A program made the position numbers and the translations under genes. Source: Avena insularis (lineage: Eukaryota; Streptophyta; Magnoliopsida; Poales; Poaceae). Taken from it: a DNA stretch of 64,000 bases. The number at the start of each line of letters is the position of its first letter. The stretch's first letter is position 1. The DNA lies in NCBI GenBank assembly GCA_023614405.1, contig CM042688.1:439818028-439882027 (forward strand), read 5' to 3'. The notes under the pieces are model-generated. The model had not been told where the DNA came from. It saw only the letters and a list, made by a program, of their open reading frames with translations, and ran no database searches. Below, piece after piece: positions 34,255-47,075 of the stretch.

Positions 34255-35566
34255 ATGTCACCAAAGTTTCCAAAACAGACATTAGCAAGGAAAGAAGAGA
34301 CCCTTGATGATTATCACGGGACTTTAACTGAATAGCTTCGAGAACTTCTAAGGGTATTTGGTTGCACAACTAATATTCCAGTCAATACCATGACATACCA
34401 TGATGGGAGAATGTTAGCCAAATATCGTGTTAGCATCCAACTACCAAAGAAGCTTCGTTTATATCACAGTTTACATATGGGTGAAGGTAGAAGTCACCTA
34501 GCAGCATACCATGTTGCTATTGTGGAGGCGATAGCCAATGTTCGGGAGCACAAAGCAGAAGAGTTAGCTGGAAGCACATATTATGTGATTCCTAATGACT
34601 CTATAGACGAGGAACCAGAACCGGATCATCTTACTTTAGTGAAGAAGCATCCAAAATTAGCTTCTAAATTTATGGATCTGTATCGACTGATGGTTGGGTC
34701 TTCATCAAGTTATTGTAGAAGATTAGATTGATATGTTAGAGGATTTAACGAATCCTGAAAGAAGGGAGAAGTTAGCATCTAAACTAGAGAATGAAGCAGT
34801 GGATAGGGCTAACCCAATTTTTAAGGATATACCTATAGATCCAACATCTTTTACACCATATCCTTACTCACCTATACCAGAAGCCACTAGATATCCTGAT
34901 GAGAGCACTAGTCATCTAGTACCATGGAGTTCTTGGGGAACTGAGGACTCGGAACTACCTATTGGAAATTTTGAAGGATGGATGTACGGATCGATGGATG
35001 GATCTGTCGGGAATCCTATTCCTGTGGAAGACTCAGTTGGGGATACCGGGCAGTCTCATGGGAGTGAGATCTTATTTCGTTGATGGAAGAGATGTCCATG
35101 TGGAGGATGTAGAATCCGATGAGGAAGATCCTGAAGAAAGTGTGTTTGAGTCATCAGAACATTAGCCTACTCTAGATAATGTGCACTATCCAATGATAGC
35201 TGAGGACAATCGTACCTAGAAAAGTACTTGGGGAGCACCGGAAGTGGAATATTCTGTTGATTCCTTTGGAGTCGGGATGCAGGAGATGATTGAAGAAGAC
35301 AGTGATGAGGATGATTCTGAAGATACTTCAGATGAGTTGGAAGGTATGGACGCACTTCAGCTGGATGATGTGTCAAGTCCGGAGACTTCTGATACTAAGT
35401 ATCATCCATCGAAAAGGCAAGTCATTCCACAGACGGTTCGTCATACTTCACGTTAGCATGGTTTTACTCTGGGTATGTATGATGAACGCCGCAGCTTCTG
35501 AGGAGCGTGACCTTGAGGAGGAGTATTCAGTGGTGATACGGAAGTTTGAGTCTAAGAACTTGATGT
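34255..35566 (+). pseudogene. E7 extra ORF upstream of gag (orf0-like), decayed
   Basis: The frame opens at ATG 34255, has a TAG at 34333, continues to 34731, then shifts (34733-35083) and later becomes acidic (35244-35456). Recognisable parts are a conserved GEGRSHLAAYHVAIVEA helix, a HKAEELAG turn and a very acidic Ser/Glu-rich C-terminal half. It precedes gag by about 230 bp. Some rice long-LTR gypsy elements are described as having an ORF before gag; that this is the same gene is inference. Function unknown. At least two frameshifts and several stops. Confidence 0.6.
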
Positions 35567-35792
35567 AATTAAATAAGTGGGGTAGCATCCACATGAGCTT
35601 GTAATACTTAAATAGTATGGGCTTGTAATCACGTTGTATCGACTATGTTGTTTGTAATGTATAATATGTGTGTAATGCATATTTGGATCTTGTTTTCGAT
35701 TGTGTGACTAGTTCTGTGCATGAAGTTGAGCCCAGAACACATATGCATGATGTAATTATGAGTGTTCGCTTTATGTTATAGGACTAGGGGGT

Positions 35793-36985
35793 ATGGAAAC
35801 GGGTGTAGAGGACGAGACCGAACAGCAGTGCATGGAGCGCGAAGATAAGGGAAAGGCTGATGAAGACACCAGAATGCAAGCAAATTTACCACCACCACCA
35901 ATGAGGCCATTGATGGAGCAGAACTTTATGCAGTACATGCAAATGATGCAAGAGTCACAAAACAAGTTTATGGAGGGGTTAGTAGATCGAGTGGGACAAC
36001 AGAGGGCACCTCAAGGACATGGTGTAAGGCTTTCGGATTTTCAGGGTGCAAGGCCTTTACCTTTTGCATCCGCCCCAGAACCAATGGATGCAGAGGATTG
36101 GTTAGCAGATACCGAGAGAAAGTTGAAAACTGTAGGATGCAATGATGAAGAAAAGTTGAGGTATGCAACACATCTATTGACCGGACCTGCAGCAGCATGG
36201 TGGGAGGGTCAGTTAGCTATGCAACTTCCAGGAAGAGAGTACAACTGGGAGGAGTTCAAGTAGAGATTTCGTGAATACCATGTTCCAGAAAGTATCATTG
36301 AGTTGAAGCGTAGGGAGTTTGAAGAACTTCAACAGGGTTACTCCAGTGTCATGAAGTATATCCGGGAGTTTAGTGATTTATCTCGTTACGCTACTGATGA
36401 AGTCCGCACGGAGGCAAAAAGGAAGAAGCGGTTCATGCGTGGACTGTATCCATTTGTGAAGATGCAGTTGAGGCTTGTCAACACCGGAACTTTCCAGCAG
36501 TTGCTTGATGCAGCTATAACCTTTGAAGATGATTACAAGAATGTCCAAGAGTACCATAGGAAGAGAGCAAAGAAGGAAACAAAAAGGATTCAAGCAAGTA
36601 AACCTAAAAGCAATTTGGAATTCAAACCCAAAAACAGACCCTACAACAACAATAACAAGAGTAGCAACAACAATGGAGGACAATTCAATCCTAGAAGGAA
36701 TGTCATATGTCACAATTGCAAACTTCCGGGACATATTAGCAAGGAGTGCAAGAAGCTAGTGATTACTTGTTTTGGTTGTGGTCAAAAGGGTCATATCAAG
36801 CCAGAGTGCCCAAGTAAACCACCAGGTGGTTGGCCTACAACAAGCGGTGGTCAAGCAAGAGGCGGAGGTGGACAACCTAACAGAGGTGGAAGCTATGGCA
36901 AAAATGACAATGGCAAGAGAGGTAGGCCTACTGGAAAGCTGAATTGCACAACCTTGGAGGAGGTGGATAACTCAGATCACGCGGT
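35793..36985 (+). pseudogene. gag: E7 gag with two zinc knuckles
   Basis: Forms the capsid and nucleocapsid. It opens at ATG 35793, with one TAG at 36261 after which the same frame goes on. A Met/Gln-rich start is followed by the Gag domain (WLADTERKLKTVGC, then TGPAAAWWEGQL, before the TAG), and after it FEELQQGYSSVMKYIREF. An Asn/Lys-rich linker leads to two CCHC knuckles: CHNCKLPGHISKEC (36708-36749) and CFGCGQKGHIKPEC (36768-36809). A Gly-rich stretch leads into the protease in the same frame. Start choice follows the first ATG of the open frame. Confidence 0.9.
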
Positions 36986-37610
36986 GATAGGTACGCTTAA
37001 TATTCTCACAAATCCTGGAAAAGTTCTATTTGATACCAGTGCAACTACTTCTTTTATATCTGAAGAATTTTGTGATAAATTTGGGATTAGAAGGGCATCG
37101 ATAGAAAAACCTATGACCGTAGTTACCGCCGGAGGGATCATGGTAGTTAGAAACATTAAATTAAACCAAGTTATCTCAATCTGTGGTCAAACCTATTATG
37201 CAGATCTTTATGTGATTCCATCAAGAGGAATAGCCGTAGTGTTGGGAATGGATTGGATGACGGACTATGGAGCTCAGATCAATTGTGAGGAGAAAACCGT
37301 TTCAATCAAGTCTCCAAGAGGAGGAAGGATAGTCTATCAGGCGGATAAACATAGTCATATCATGGTGGATCTGCAGTTGAACTCAATGAAGGAGGTCAAA
37401 CTGGAAGATATTCCTGTAGTGAAGGAATTTCAAGATGTTTTTCCAGCCGAGTTACCAGGAATGCCACCTAGTCGGGAAATAGAGTTCACTATTGACATGA
37501 TACCGGGTACAGCACAAATAGCTCAAGCACCATATAAAATGGGTCCGAAAGAATTAAAAGATCTTAAGGAGCAAATTGATGAATTAGCTCAGAAAGGATT
37601 CATTCAGGAG
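36986..37610 (+). pseudogene. E7 aspartic protease
   Basis: In frame with gag. The active-site motif is FDTSATTSFI (Asp codon 37032-37034); the Gly that normally follows Asp-Thr is Ser, likely a damaging change. A second conserved part, VVLGMDWMTDYGA, lies near 37236-37275. A linker with VFPAELPGMPP leads to the RT. Confidence 0.85.
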
Positions 37611-38330
37611 AGTGTATCCCCGTGGGAACTCCGGTGATCTTTGTGGACAAACGAGATGGAGGACGAAGAATGTGTGGGGATTACAGAAATCTCAACAATG
37701 TCACCATCAAGAACAAGTACCCATTACCAAGAATTCAAGATCTATTTGACCAAGTCAAGGGAGCTAGAGTATTTTCCAAAATTGATCTTAGATCAGGATA
37801 CCATCAGATAAAAAAATTAAACCTGAAGATGTTCCTAAAACAGCATTTGTGTCAAGGTATGGACATCATGAGTATCTCGTCATACCTTATGGTTTGACCA
37901 ATGCACTAGCAATATTCAGGAATTTGATGAACAAAACCTTCATGCCTTACCTAGACAAGTTTGGCATAGTATTCATTGACGATATTTTGATATACTCTAA
38001 GGATAAAGAAGAGCATGCAGAGCATTTGAGAATAGCATTACAAATCCTAAGAGAACATAAGCTTTATGCTAAGTTTAATAAGTGTGAATTCTAGTTGGAC
38101 GAAGTAGAGTTTCTTGGTCATGTGATCAGTAAGGATGGAATTGTTGTAAATCCGTCAAAAGTTCAATCAGTGCTGGAATGGAATACACCAACCAATGTGA
38201 AGCAAATCCGAGGTTTCTTAGGCATGGTCGGTTATTATCGGAGATTCATTGAAGGTTTTTCCAAGATAGCTGGACCAATGACCAAATTGTTAAGAAAGAA
38301 TACACCCTTCATATGGGATGATAAGTGCGA
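37611..38330 (+). pseudogene. pol: E7 reverse transcriptase domain, frameshifted
   Basis: Copies the element RNA to DNA. A one-base loss in a G-run near 37628 and two extra A near 37810 break the frame, and a TAG lies at 38092. Family motifs remain: [28 protein letters not shown], the catalytic FIDDILIYS (Asp codons 37978-37983) and the [20 protein letters not shown] region. Order and spacing fit Ty3/gypsy RT. Confidence 0.9.
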
Positions 38331-38808
38331 AGCGAGTTTTCAGGAGTTGAAGACTAGATTAACTACCGCACCAATCCGAGCAGTTCTGGAAACAGGAAAA
38401 GATTACACAGTCTATTGTGATGCATCTAAGGAAGGATTAGGTTGTGTGCTTATGCACGATCATAAGGTAATTTCTTATGGATCTAGACAACTGAAACCAC
38501 ATGAAGTTAATTATCCAACTCATGATTTAGAGTTAGCAGCAGTAGTCTTTGCTTTAAAAGGATGGAGGCATTTTATCTATGGGGCATGGTGTGAGTTATA
38601 CACTGACCACAAAAGTCTCAAATATTTCTTCACTCAAAAGGAATTGAATATGAGACAGAAGTGTTGGCTGGAATTAATTAAAGATTATGATCTAGCAATC
38701 AATTATACTCCTAGAAAAGCAAATGTTGTGGCAGATGCTTTAAGTCGGAAAAGCACAAATACGCAACCTATTAATAGAGAACTGCCAAAAGAACTAAAGA
38801 TGGAGTAG
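38331..38808 (+). pseudogene. pol: E7 RNase H domain
   Basis: Removes RNA from the RNA-DNA hybrid. In the same frame as the second half of RT. Motifs in order: [13 protein letters not shown] (first Asp 38419-38421), the Glu in [23 protein letters not shown] and the final ADALSRK. All catalytic acidic residues I can place are kept. It ends at TAG 38806; a shifted spacer (38809-38925) leads to integrase. Confidence 0.9.
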
Positions 38809-38925
38809 TGATCTTCGGAATGAAATTTTTAGACATCAATGTGAAGACCCTTTCATTGTTGAAGAAGTTCGAAGAATCTCTCAAGGTCAAACATCAGCTT
38901 TTTACCTAGGATATTATGGGTCTTT

Positions 38926-40113
38926 ATGGTTTCAAAACCGTCTTTTGTACCAGGTGTGCCAAAAATTCAAGAGGTGATACTTCGGGAAGCCCATGAAACA
39001 CCATATTCAATACATCCTGGAAGTACAAAGATGTACAAGGATTTAAAAGAGTTATTTTGGTGGAACAATATGAAAAGAGATATTGCAAGGTATGTATCTG
39101 AATGCCATACTTGCCAAAGGGTAAAAGCAGAACATCAAAGTCCAGCAGGACCATTACAACCTTTGGAAATTCCAGAAAGGAAGTGGGAAGAAATTGGTAT
39201 GGATTTTATCATAGGATTACCCATGACACCGAAGCGGAAGGATATGATATGGGTGATTATGGACAGATTCACAAAAAGTGTGCATTTTGTTTCAGTAAAC
39301 CAAAAGGATAATGCCGAAAAATTAGTGGAAATCTATATCAAAAAGATTGTGAGTAAGCACTGGGTACCCAAGAAAGTTGTATCAGACAGAGGATCTGTAT
39401 TCATGTCAGCATTTTGGAAACAATTACATGAAGCACTTGGCTCAAAGTTGGATTTTAGCACAGCCTATCATCCAGAAACTGGAGGCCAAATAGAAAGAAC
39501 CAATCAAATCTTGGAGGACATGCTTAGAGCTTGTGCATTAGATTTTGGAGGTTCGTGGGAAGATCATCTACCATTGGCAGAATTTTCCTACAACAATAGC
39601 TATTAGAGTAGTCTGAAGGCAGCACCTTACCAAGTACTATACGGGAGAAAGTGTAGATCACCTATATGTTGGTATGAACCTGGTAGTAACAAGGAATTTG
39701 CAACAGGCTATATCAAGGAAAAGCAAGATATCATAGATATTATTAGGGATCGATTGAAGATAGCTGAGAGTCGACAGAAGAGTTATGCTGATCAAAGCCG
39801 AATATCATGGCATCCAGAAGTGGGGGATATGGTATATCTCAAAATAAGTCCAATGAAGGGAGTGAAGAGATTCGGAGTCAAAGGAAAACTAAGCCCAAGA
39901 TATATTGGACCATTCAAGATACTGAGTCAGAATAGAACAATAGCTTATGCTCTCGAGTTACCAAAAAGGCTAGCTCAGATTCACAATGTTTTCCATGTAT
40001 CACAACTCCGGAGATGTCTTAAAGTTCCCGATGATGCTATCACACATCAAGAGATTGAGTTACAAGCAAATTTGACTTATGTCGAGAAACCCTGTAAGAT
40101 TCTAGAGGAGAAC
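38926..40113 (+). pseudogene. pol: E7 integrase
   Basis: Inserts the element DNA. The zinc-binding HHCC region (AHETPYSIHPG, then CHTCQRVK) lies at about 38975-39125. The catalytic triad is kept: Asp 39202-39204 (GMDFI), Asp 39385-39387 (SDRGS) and Glu 39493-39495 (GGQIERTNQ). A TAG at 39604 breaks the frame, after which the same frame goes on to the GPF module (YIGPFKIL) and HVSQLRRC. Upstream, the reading shifts near 38940. Confidence 0.9.
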
Positions 40114-40260
40114 TAGAAAAGGTTGAGAAACAGGGCAATCAAATACTACAAAGTACAATGGGAACATCACCCAGAGCGAGAAGCCACATGGGAGAAAGAG
40201 GACGACTTGAGAGAAGCATATCCAGAACTATTTAGGTACACATCCACAAACTTCGGGACG
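40048..40260 (+). pseudogene. E7 C-terminal chromodomain
   Basis: It overlaps the end of the integrase reading and continues beyond TAG 40114 in the same frame. The pattern VEKPCKILEE ... KYYKVQWEHH ... EATWEKEDDLREAYPELF fits the chromodomain at the integrase end of chromoviruses, which targets insertion to marked chromatin. This places E7 in the chromovirus branch. Confidence 0.85.
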
Positions 40261-40271
40261 AAGTTTAATTT

Positions 40272-40280
40272 AAGGGGGGA
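40272..40280 (+). promoter_or_regulatory. E7 polypurine tract
   Basis: AAGGGGGGA three bases before the 3' LTR (40284); primes plus-strand synthesis. Confidence 0.85.
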
Positions 40281-40283
40281 GTC

Positions 40284-42885
40284 TGTAACACCCCAGCATT
40301 AGGATCCAACGAAGGGTAGAACTAGGAATCTAAGTTTGTGCATGCATGCATGTGTAAAAATCAGGGTAAATTTTTCGCCAAAAAAAAACCTAAAGGGATC
40401 AGAGTTTCTTTCACTAACTGGAGGTAGAAATAGCTCTTGTTAGTGACTACTATGAATTTTGACATGACCTTTAGGAATTATTGAGTCTTTGGGGAAGTTA
40501 TTTTGAATTCAAGTTTGAAATTTAAATCAATTTGAAAGTATTTGAATATTAGAAGTTAGTAATATTGAATTGTTTTCCAAATTACCTTATTAACATTTTT
40601 TATTAAATTATAGATATATTAAACAACAATAAGGATTTAAGACAAGGAAAATTAAATAAGAAATGAATTCTTATTTCCTGATTCCATAATAATATTGCAA
40701 ATGGTGATAAATACACCAAAAACAGAATATTACAAAGAATAGAAATAAAACTTTATTAACTTATAATAATATCTTTACAATATTCTTTACACAAAGAATA
40801 AAAACAAGGTTATAATTAAAACCTATACTACCTATCTACTCCTATACTAAATCTTGTATATCCAGATCTTGTTCCTGCAAATAAGATAAAACAACTAAAA
40901 GGAAATAAAGGGTGAGTTAGTTAGTTTTACTCTCAGTGGTGAACAGTGAAGTGCACTGTTCATATCACATCACAGACTAATAAAAATAGGGGCCAGTTTC
41001 ACCAGGGCAGTAACTAGTAAAAGGGTAACAGGTGAAGATTATTTCACTTGATCTGATCCACAACCAGGGCACACGACCAGACCACACAGCTAGACAGCTT
41101 AGTCACCAAAATGAATGGATCGTGTTGTCAAAATAGCAGCAGCAGTACAAGCACTCAAACAGAGCACCCAGTCGAAGCACAACTACATGGAACTCATTTA
41201 TCCTTCTCAAGCACACACTTAGAGCTCATTGATCTCGCCAAAGCCTTAACAAATCCATCAGTCAGTTTACCAAATCAACCACCAGTTCAACACAAGATGG
41301 TGACATAAGGAGAGGGTGGTGCAGGAGGATAGCAAGGGAAAGTTAAAGATCACATGAGATGACTAGGAGGAGCAAGGGCAGCACCAGGAGGTGCAGGCCT
41401 AGATCAAGACAGTAGCCACACGCAACACCATCATAGCACCAGCAAGCAACCTGTGTGGTGAGTTATACAAAACCATCACATGCTAAATCTCAGATGATCA
41501 TGTGTTGTTTCATATTTGATCTTCTCAGAAAAGCACCCAAGTGGGGTGTATCCATCACAGAAGAGATTAATAAAGCCAAATTACCTATCCTAGCAAACCA
41601 CTCCAAGATTTTAGTCTAGGCATCATTGATCTTGGAGAATAAAACATGCTTATACATCCACATACACAACAGCTTTAACTGAATGTTTATGGGCACATCC
41701 AATGGATGGCAGCACCTCATAAATTAGTTCATCTTAAAGCTCTATAGTACACAACATGGATTATCAAATCATTTTCTCAAAGGCTATAAGAATCATTGTC
41801 TTAAACTGATTACCAAAGCACACTTGAGAGGGAAACATTAGATAAAAACATTAGTTTATATCTATCATTGCCTCAGACCAGCATCACAGGCTAATTTATC
41901 CAATAGAATGTTCTGCAACTTTTAGACACTATAGAACAGAAATAGAAAACAGGCTAGTATCTGGATAAAGCCTGTGTACAACTCAAATGAGGGTGTCACA
42001 AGAGCCCATCCTAACCAAGAAGTTTCTACCAGAGATTCCATAATACAATGCTTTCAAAAGAACACTTAATCATTTTCCTAACATAACAATTAGTAATCAT
42101 ATTTGACACCTTTGTATTCTATCACCTGCAATTATCAGAGAGTAATTGGATTTGATATCCAACTCCAATTCTTTCATACCAAAGCATATCAACAATAACC
42201 AAAGAACTAATCTCAATCCAGATCACTAGCCATGATGTCACTAATCCAATACAGGACAGTAAGTAAAAGTTCAGTTAATAGCTTACTGACAGAAATAACT
42301 GTCAACACCGAGAACCACAGTATAACAGTGAACCCTACACAACTAGATTCAGTCGGAAACACTTCAAATAAACATGGCATCAAGGGATGAACCCTAGTGT
42401 CATGGACAGATATAATTAGTGTTCATATATTGCAAGCACTTAGAGGGTAGCAAGGTAAGCCATAGAATAAGAGAGGGAGAGGAGAAGAACTCACCCGTGG
42501 TCCTCGCTGAAGTTAGAAGAGGAAGCAGAATCACCGGTGAGCGCACATGGCGGCATGGGCAGCACCCGAGGGTGCTGCAACCCGCGTCAAGCCATGGCAC
42601 GGCGGCCACAGCCACACGAGCAGCAGCAGCGGCACCACAGGACCGCCAGAATCCCAGCACAGCACCACCAGGGCGGCGAAACTCCACATCACCGGCAACC
42701 CCCAAACCCTAGGGTTCGGGATGGAATCAGCCTGGACGAGAGAGGGGCTTGCAAACAAATCGAACAGGACCAGATGACGAAGCAGCATCGGCTACCTCGC
42801 CACACACCACGGCGGCGGCCGGAGTAGTTGAGAGAGGCCGAAATCGAGCGGCAATAGAGTCGGCATCGTGGCAGCCCTGCGGGGA
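40284..42885 (+). repeat. E7 3' LTR, left 2.6 kb only
   Basis: Starts TGTAACACCCCAG and matches 29200-31800 with scattered changes. At 42885 the match stops and a minus-strand LTR end (E8) begins. The missing right half is not seen elsewhere in the window. Confidence 0.85.
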
Positions 42886-43183
42886 TGCGGTGACCCAGCA
42901 TACCACTTCATGATGTAGTACACTATAGTCATTGACATAACACCAATGAAACACCGTTCACTAGTATTATATCCCTCAGAGTGGTACAACAGAAACATAA
43001 CAGGTCCAAGAAATGACTATAGATTACAACTCGACTCTTTACAAAAGATCCAGAGAACACTCTAGGTTAAAGAGAGAGAAAGAAACTTCTTACAAAGAAG
43101 AACCAGAAGTAATAACTCAGAACTATCTAGTAACTACGACTAGTATATAAACTATTTGGCTTGCCATTGCTGCTGTTGCAATG

Positions 43184-44695
43184 TGATACGTCCATTTTGT
43201 ATCACTATTCTATGTCTTAATTCACTATTATTCATTGATATATTTCGTATTGAGAGGTGATACATATGATATTTCATCTATTTTTGCATGGTTGATGACT
43301 TTTGGAGCATGGACCGCTGCAGTCAGGATTCTGATGGAAAAGGTGCTGTTTGGAGGCAAAATTCGCAAAGATCAGAAAATCCGGGAAAATATACGGAAAA
43401 TTCTATTTTTCCAGAAGACTCAGGATGCCAGAAGATGGAGCGGAGGTGGGCCACAGAGGGCCCACACCACCCCATGGCGCGGGCAGGCCTAGGCCGCGCC
43501 AGGGAGTGGTGTGGCCGCCCTGGCCCACTCCATCCTCTCCCCTCTGGCGTATATCAACCCCCTGAAACCCTAAGATTCGGGTAGCAAACACAGAAATATT
43601 CTGCTGCCTCTGCGGGGTGGAAAACACCGAGAGAGAAAGATCTCTCCGGCAGACAGATTTCTGCCGGGGGAATTCCTTCCCGCAGAGGGGAGATCGTCGC
43701 CATCAACACCACCATCAAGCTGGACTTCATCGGGATCATCATCATCACCACCATCATCACCATCAGCACCCTCATCACCATCTCCATATTGCTGTAACAA
43801 TTGCGTTGAATCTTGCATAGTTCATAGGGGAAACTTTCCCGGTGTTGATTACTCTTTGTAGTTGATGCTATTGAGTGAACCATTGAATTATTGTTTATGT
43901 TCAAATTGTTATATATCATTATTCCATCTCTGATCATGATCCATATGATGTCTTGTGAGTAGTTCGTTTTGTTCTTGAGGACATGGGAGAAGTCTTGTTG
44001 TTAGTAGTGGAGTTGCGTTGAGAAAGATTCAATAGATTGTTATTTAAGTTGTGGTGTACTTCTTCTAGTGGTGTCATGTGAACGTCGACTACATGACACT
44101 TCACCTATATGGGCCTAGGGGAATGCATTGTGTATTTGGCTACTAATCATAGGGGTTGCCGGAGTGACAAAAACCTGAACCCCCGTTAGGAAACCATTGC
44201 ACAAGGGACGTAAGGGTCTTAGAGTTTAAAGCTATGGTTGGGTTTCTACCTTAATTACTTTCTTGTACTTACGGATGTTTGCAAGGGGGTTTAATCACAA
44301 GTATGTATTTAGTCTTGGATGGGGCGGTACATTAGCACAGGTTCACCCACACAACACTTAGCAAGCTAAATAAGATTAATCAACTATATGAAGCGAAAGC
44401 ACTTGACAGTCTTCCCATGTGTCCTCGAGAACGTTTGGTCATCTATAGAAATACAACCGGCTTGTCCTTTGCTGCATAAAGGATTGGGACACTTGCTGCA
44501 TTTGTTCCTACTGTCTTTTATTTACTCGTACTCTGTTTACTTGCTTTATCGAAAACCCCTAAAAATCCGTTTGCTAAGTATTTGCAGAGAATTCCTGATC
44601 CATACCACTAGCCAGCACCTTCTGCTCCTCGCTGGGTTCGACACTCTTACTTATCAAAAATACTGCGATACACCCCCTATACTTGTGGGTCATCA
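43184..44695 (+). mobile_element. E9: solo LTR with CAATG target duplication
   Basis: 1512 bp from TGATACGTCC to GGGTCATCA, flanked by CAATG on both sides (43179-43183 and 44696-44700). No primer site or internal DNA. The ends match the Athila-like LTRs of E10 (same 'acaccccctatactt.tgggtcatca' end). It includes a run of CAT/CAC triplets near 43700-43780. It interrupts E8. Confidence 0.9.
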
Positions 44696-47050
44696 CAATG
44701 CTCTACATAAGTAGGTTTTATGGCTAGAGAATCTACTTCTATCTACTTAAGAACTTAGTCTTTGCTTTGGTTGACGTATATGTGGACTTTATTGACTCTG
44801 TTGAAGAACTTGAGCTCTTGATGATGGTTTCTGGAGCAGACATTGATGTTGACGTCGTCTTCAATAGCTTAGAACCTAGCAAGGGTTAAGAAGGTACGGT
44901 TGAGTACGAGCGTGCTTAGCAAGTTCACTAAAAATAGTGTATGATGCACTATCTCTACAGCCATAGACCATAGGTCATAGGCAATGCAGGTTTTCGTAAA
45001 CATTTCTTCAAAGGTTGCTTTTATTTTTGAAAACTATGTCCGACAGCCTTCACAGGTTGACCAGAACCTTCGTGGGGTTCCTTTCCTGCCACGTTCGTAG
45101 CTCCTTCCCGGAACAGGGAGTAACATGTCACAATTCTTACACTTTGCAGAGGTGTGTCACTTTTCCCATAAGAGACCTTAGCCTTGTTGCACAACCGGGC
45201 GTACTTTCCCGTCCACAATTCTGTGATGTAGGGCCAGTCTAAGATCCAAGCCAGTACTTCCCTCTCCGTGACCCTGCATGAGACATGATCCCCCAAGACA
45301 ACTACCTTGGTTACTCTTTGGGTAGCCTATTGGAGACTCCGTACGCAGCTCTGTCTAGCTGTCACCATCAAATATGGTGAACTCAGACCCAGTCAGAGAT
45401 GCATAGATAATCTAGACACCTAGCTCGCGGGGAACTAAGGGGTCCCACCCATGTGCTGGATTCTCTAGAACTCCATGAGAAATCAACAGTCTCACGATAA
45501 GTTCATCCATCCATGCAAAAGGGAGAAGATACAGCTGACTTTCCCGTCCCATTCCAAGTCTTATGGTTGACGCGTAATATACCGCGCTAGAATTACTGGT
45601 GACATAGGTTGTTAAGTCCTAGATGATACATTACTGTACAATGGCGTTTCCATTGTCAGTTATGATAGATTAGCTAATCACCCTAGATCAGTAACCGATA
45701 TTTTCAGTTAATTGTGAAAATAATGTTTTCGACCTTTTTGAAATGCAGGTGATGACATAGTTGAGTTACAAGCATAGAAAATAATCAAAGGACATGAGCA
45801 AGTTGTGAACTTGCCTTTTGTGATTGCAAGATTATGCACTCACGGTCTTCGAGATACTAGAAGATCCAAATTCTGTAAATAGCATCATTGGTCCGGTAAG
45901 GACTAATGTTTAAAGATGCAAAATACAATTATGCATAAGTAATGTAATGCGGTTTGATGAACGCGAATCACCATAATAATCGTACCTAATCTAGGGTTTG
46001 GAGTTTGTAATGAGTTCTTTGGAACTAGTGGTACTTTTATATCAGCTTTACACATGTGCTTCTAATTAAGGCTTGTGAGAGTGTGTGCAACAATATGTAA
46101 GTATAACAAGTAGTATACAATACTAAAGCATTCAAATAGAGCATGGTATCTGAAATATTTCTTAAATAAGATTAAGAATCAATTAGGGCCTTTTGAAAAA
46201 TATACAAGGATTACTTTTAATATTTCTTAAAATAGTTAGACCTATTTTAACTTCATTTAAACATCAATTGAACTTGTTGTTACTCTGTTAGAATCTAAAT
46301 AAACAATGCTAAAAGCAATAGTAAAGATTTATATATCTTTAATGAATTAAAATAAAAGAAAAGGGTTAAAACAAGATTTATTAGACCTTTAACTTTTATT
46401 TCACTTCAAGAGTAAGTGTTGACATTTTTAATGTGTAGAATTTATTTTTGTGATCATTTTGGTATATTATAAGTGTTTTTGTGATTTTTAAATAATAAGA
46501 TATGATTTTTATAAGTTTGATCACATTATAAAACTAAATAAATAATAAATATTAGTTAAATGATACAAAAATAATTGAAACAAGTTTGTAAATGTAGATT
46601 TTGTTTTTATAAGAATTTTGGTATACTATACTTATTTTTCTAAATTTTGAATAGTAAAATACACATTTTATAAGATTAATCTTTAATAGGGTTTTTATTA
46701 ATAATAATAACGTTCTTATTCAAGTTGGAAAATAAAATATGACAATAGGTTTATATTATAGAGTTTATTTTTCTGCACATTTTGATATATAATATATATT
46801 TTTTGATTTATAAAACAGAAGATATTGATTTAATAAGATTTATTCACCTTTTTGGAATTAAAAATAAACACTAAATGAGCTTATGAGGTAATGCTGATGT
46901 CAGCATGACACATATGCACGATACAGACTTTTTATACCCAGCCTAATCTACCCCAAGCCACTGACTGGTGGGGCCTATGCCACGTAATATCCAGGAATTT
47001 ATTTATTATAGAAATGATTATCGAAAAAATAAAGAAATATAATTATGACA

Positions 47051-47075
47051 TCACCATGACGTCATGGTGACGTCA
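47051..47075. promoter_or_regulatory. Perfect 20-bp palindrome with two TGACGTCA boxes
   Basis: 47051-47070 reads the same on both strands and is centred on TGACGTCA (47057-47064); a second TGACGTCA follows at 47068-47075. TGACGTCA is a known core for plant bZIP (TGA type) factors. It lies at the edge of the GC-rich block of the E8 LTR. A regulatory role is inference. Confidence 0.5.

Larger units (their letters stand above)
29200..42885 (+). mobile_element. E7: Tekay-like chromovirus (Ty3/gypsy), 3' LTR truncated
   Basis: It has a 4.8-kb 5' LTR, Met-type primer site, an extra ORF, gag, protease, RT, RNase H, integrase with chromodomain, polypurine tract and the first 2.6 kb of the 3' LTR. 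The chromodomain, the long TGTAACACCCC LTR and the TGGTATCAGAGC primer site support the Tekay lineage. It is inserted in E2 (left target CATGG at 29195-29199). Its 3' LTR is cut at 42885 by E8. It is the only element in the window with a full enzyme set, but it carries many stops and frameshifts. Confidence 0.9.

Noticed and set aside
43617..43820. His-rich ORF in E9
   Set aside because: A run of CAT/CAC triplets in an LTR leader; low complexity, no gene signal.
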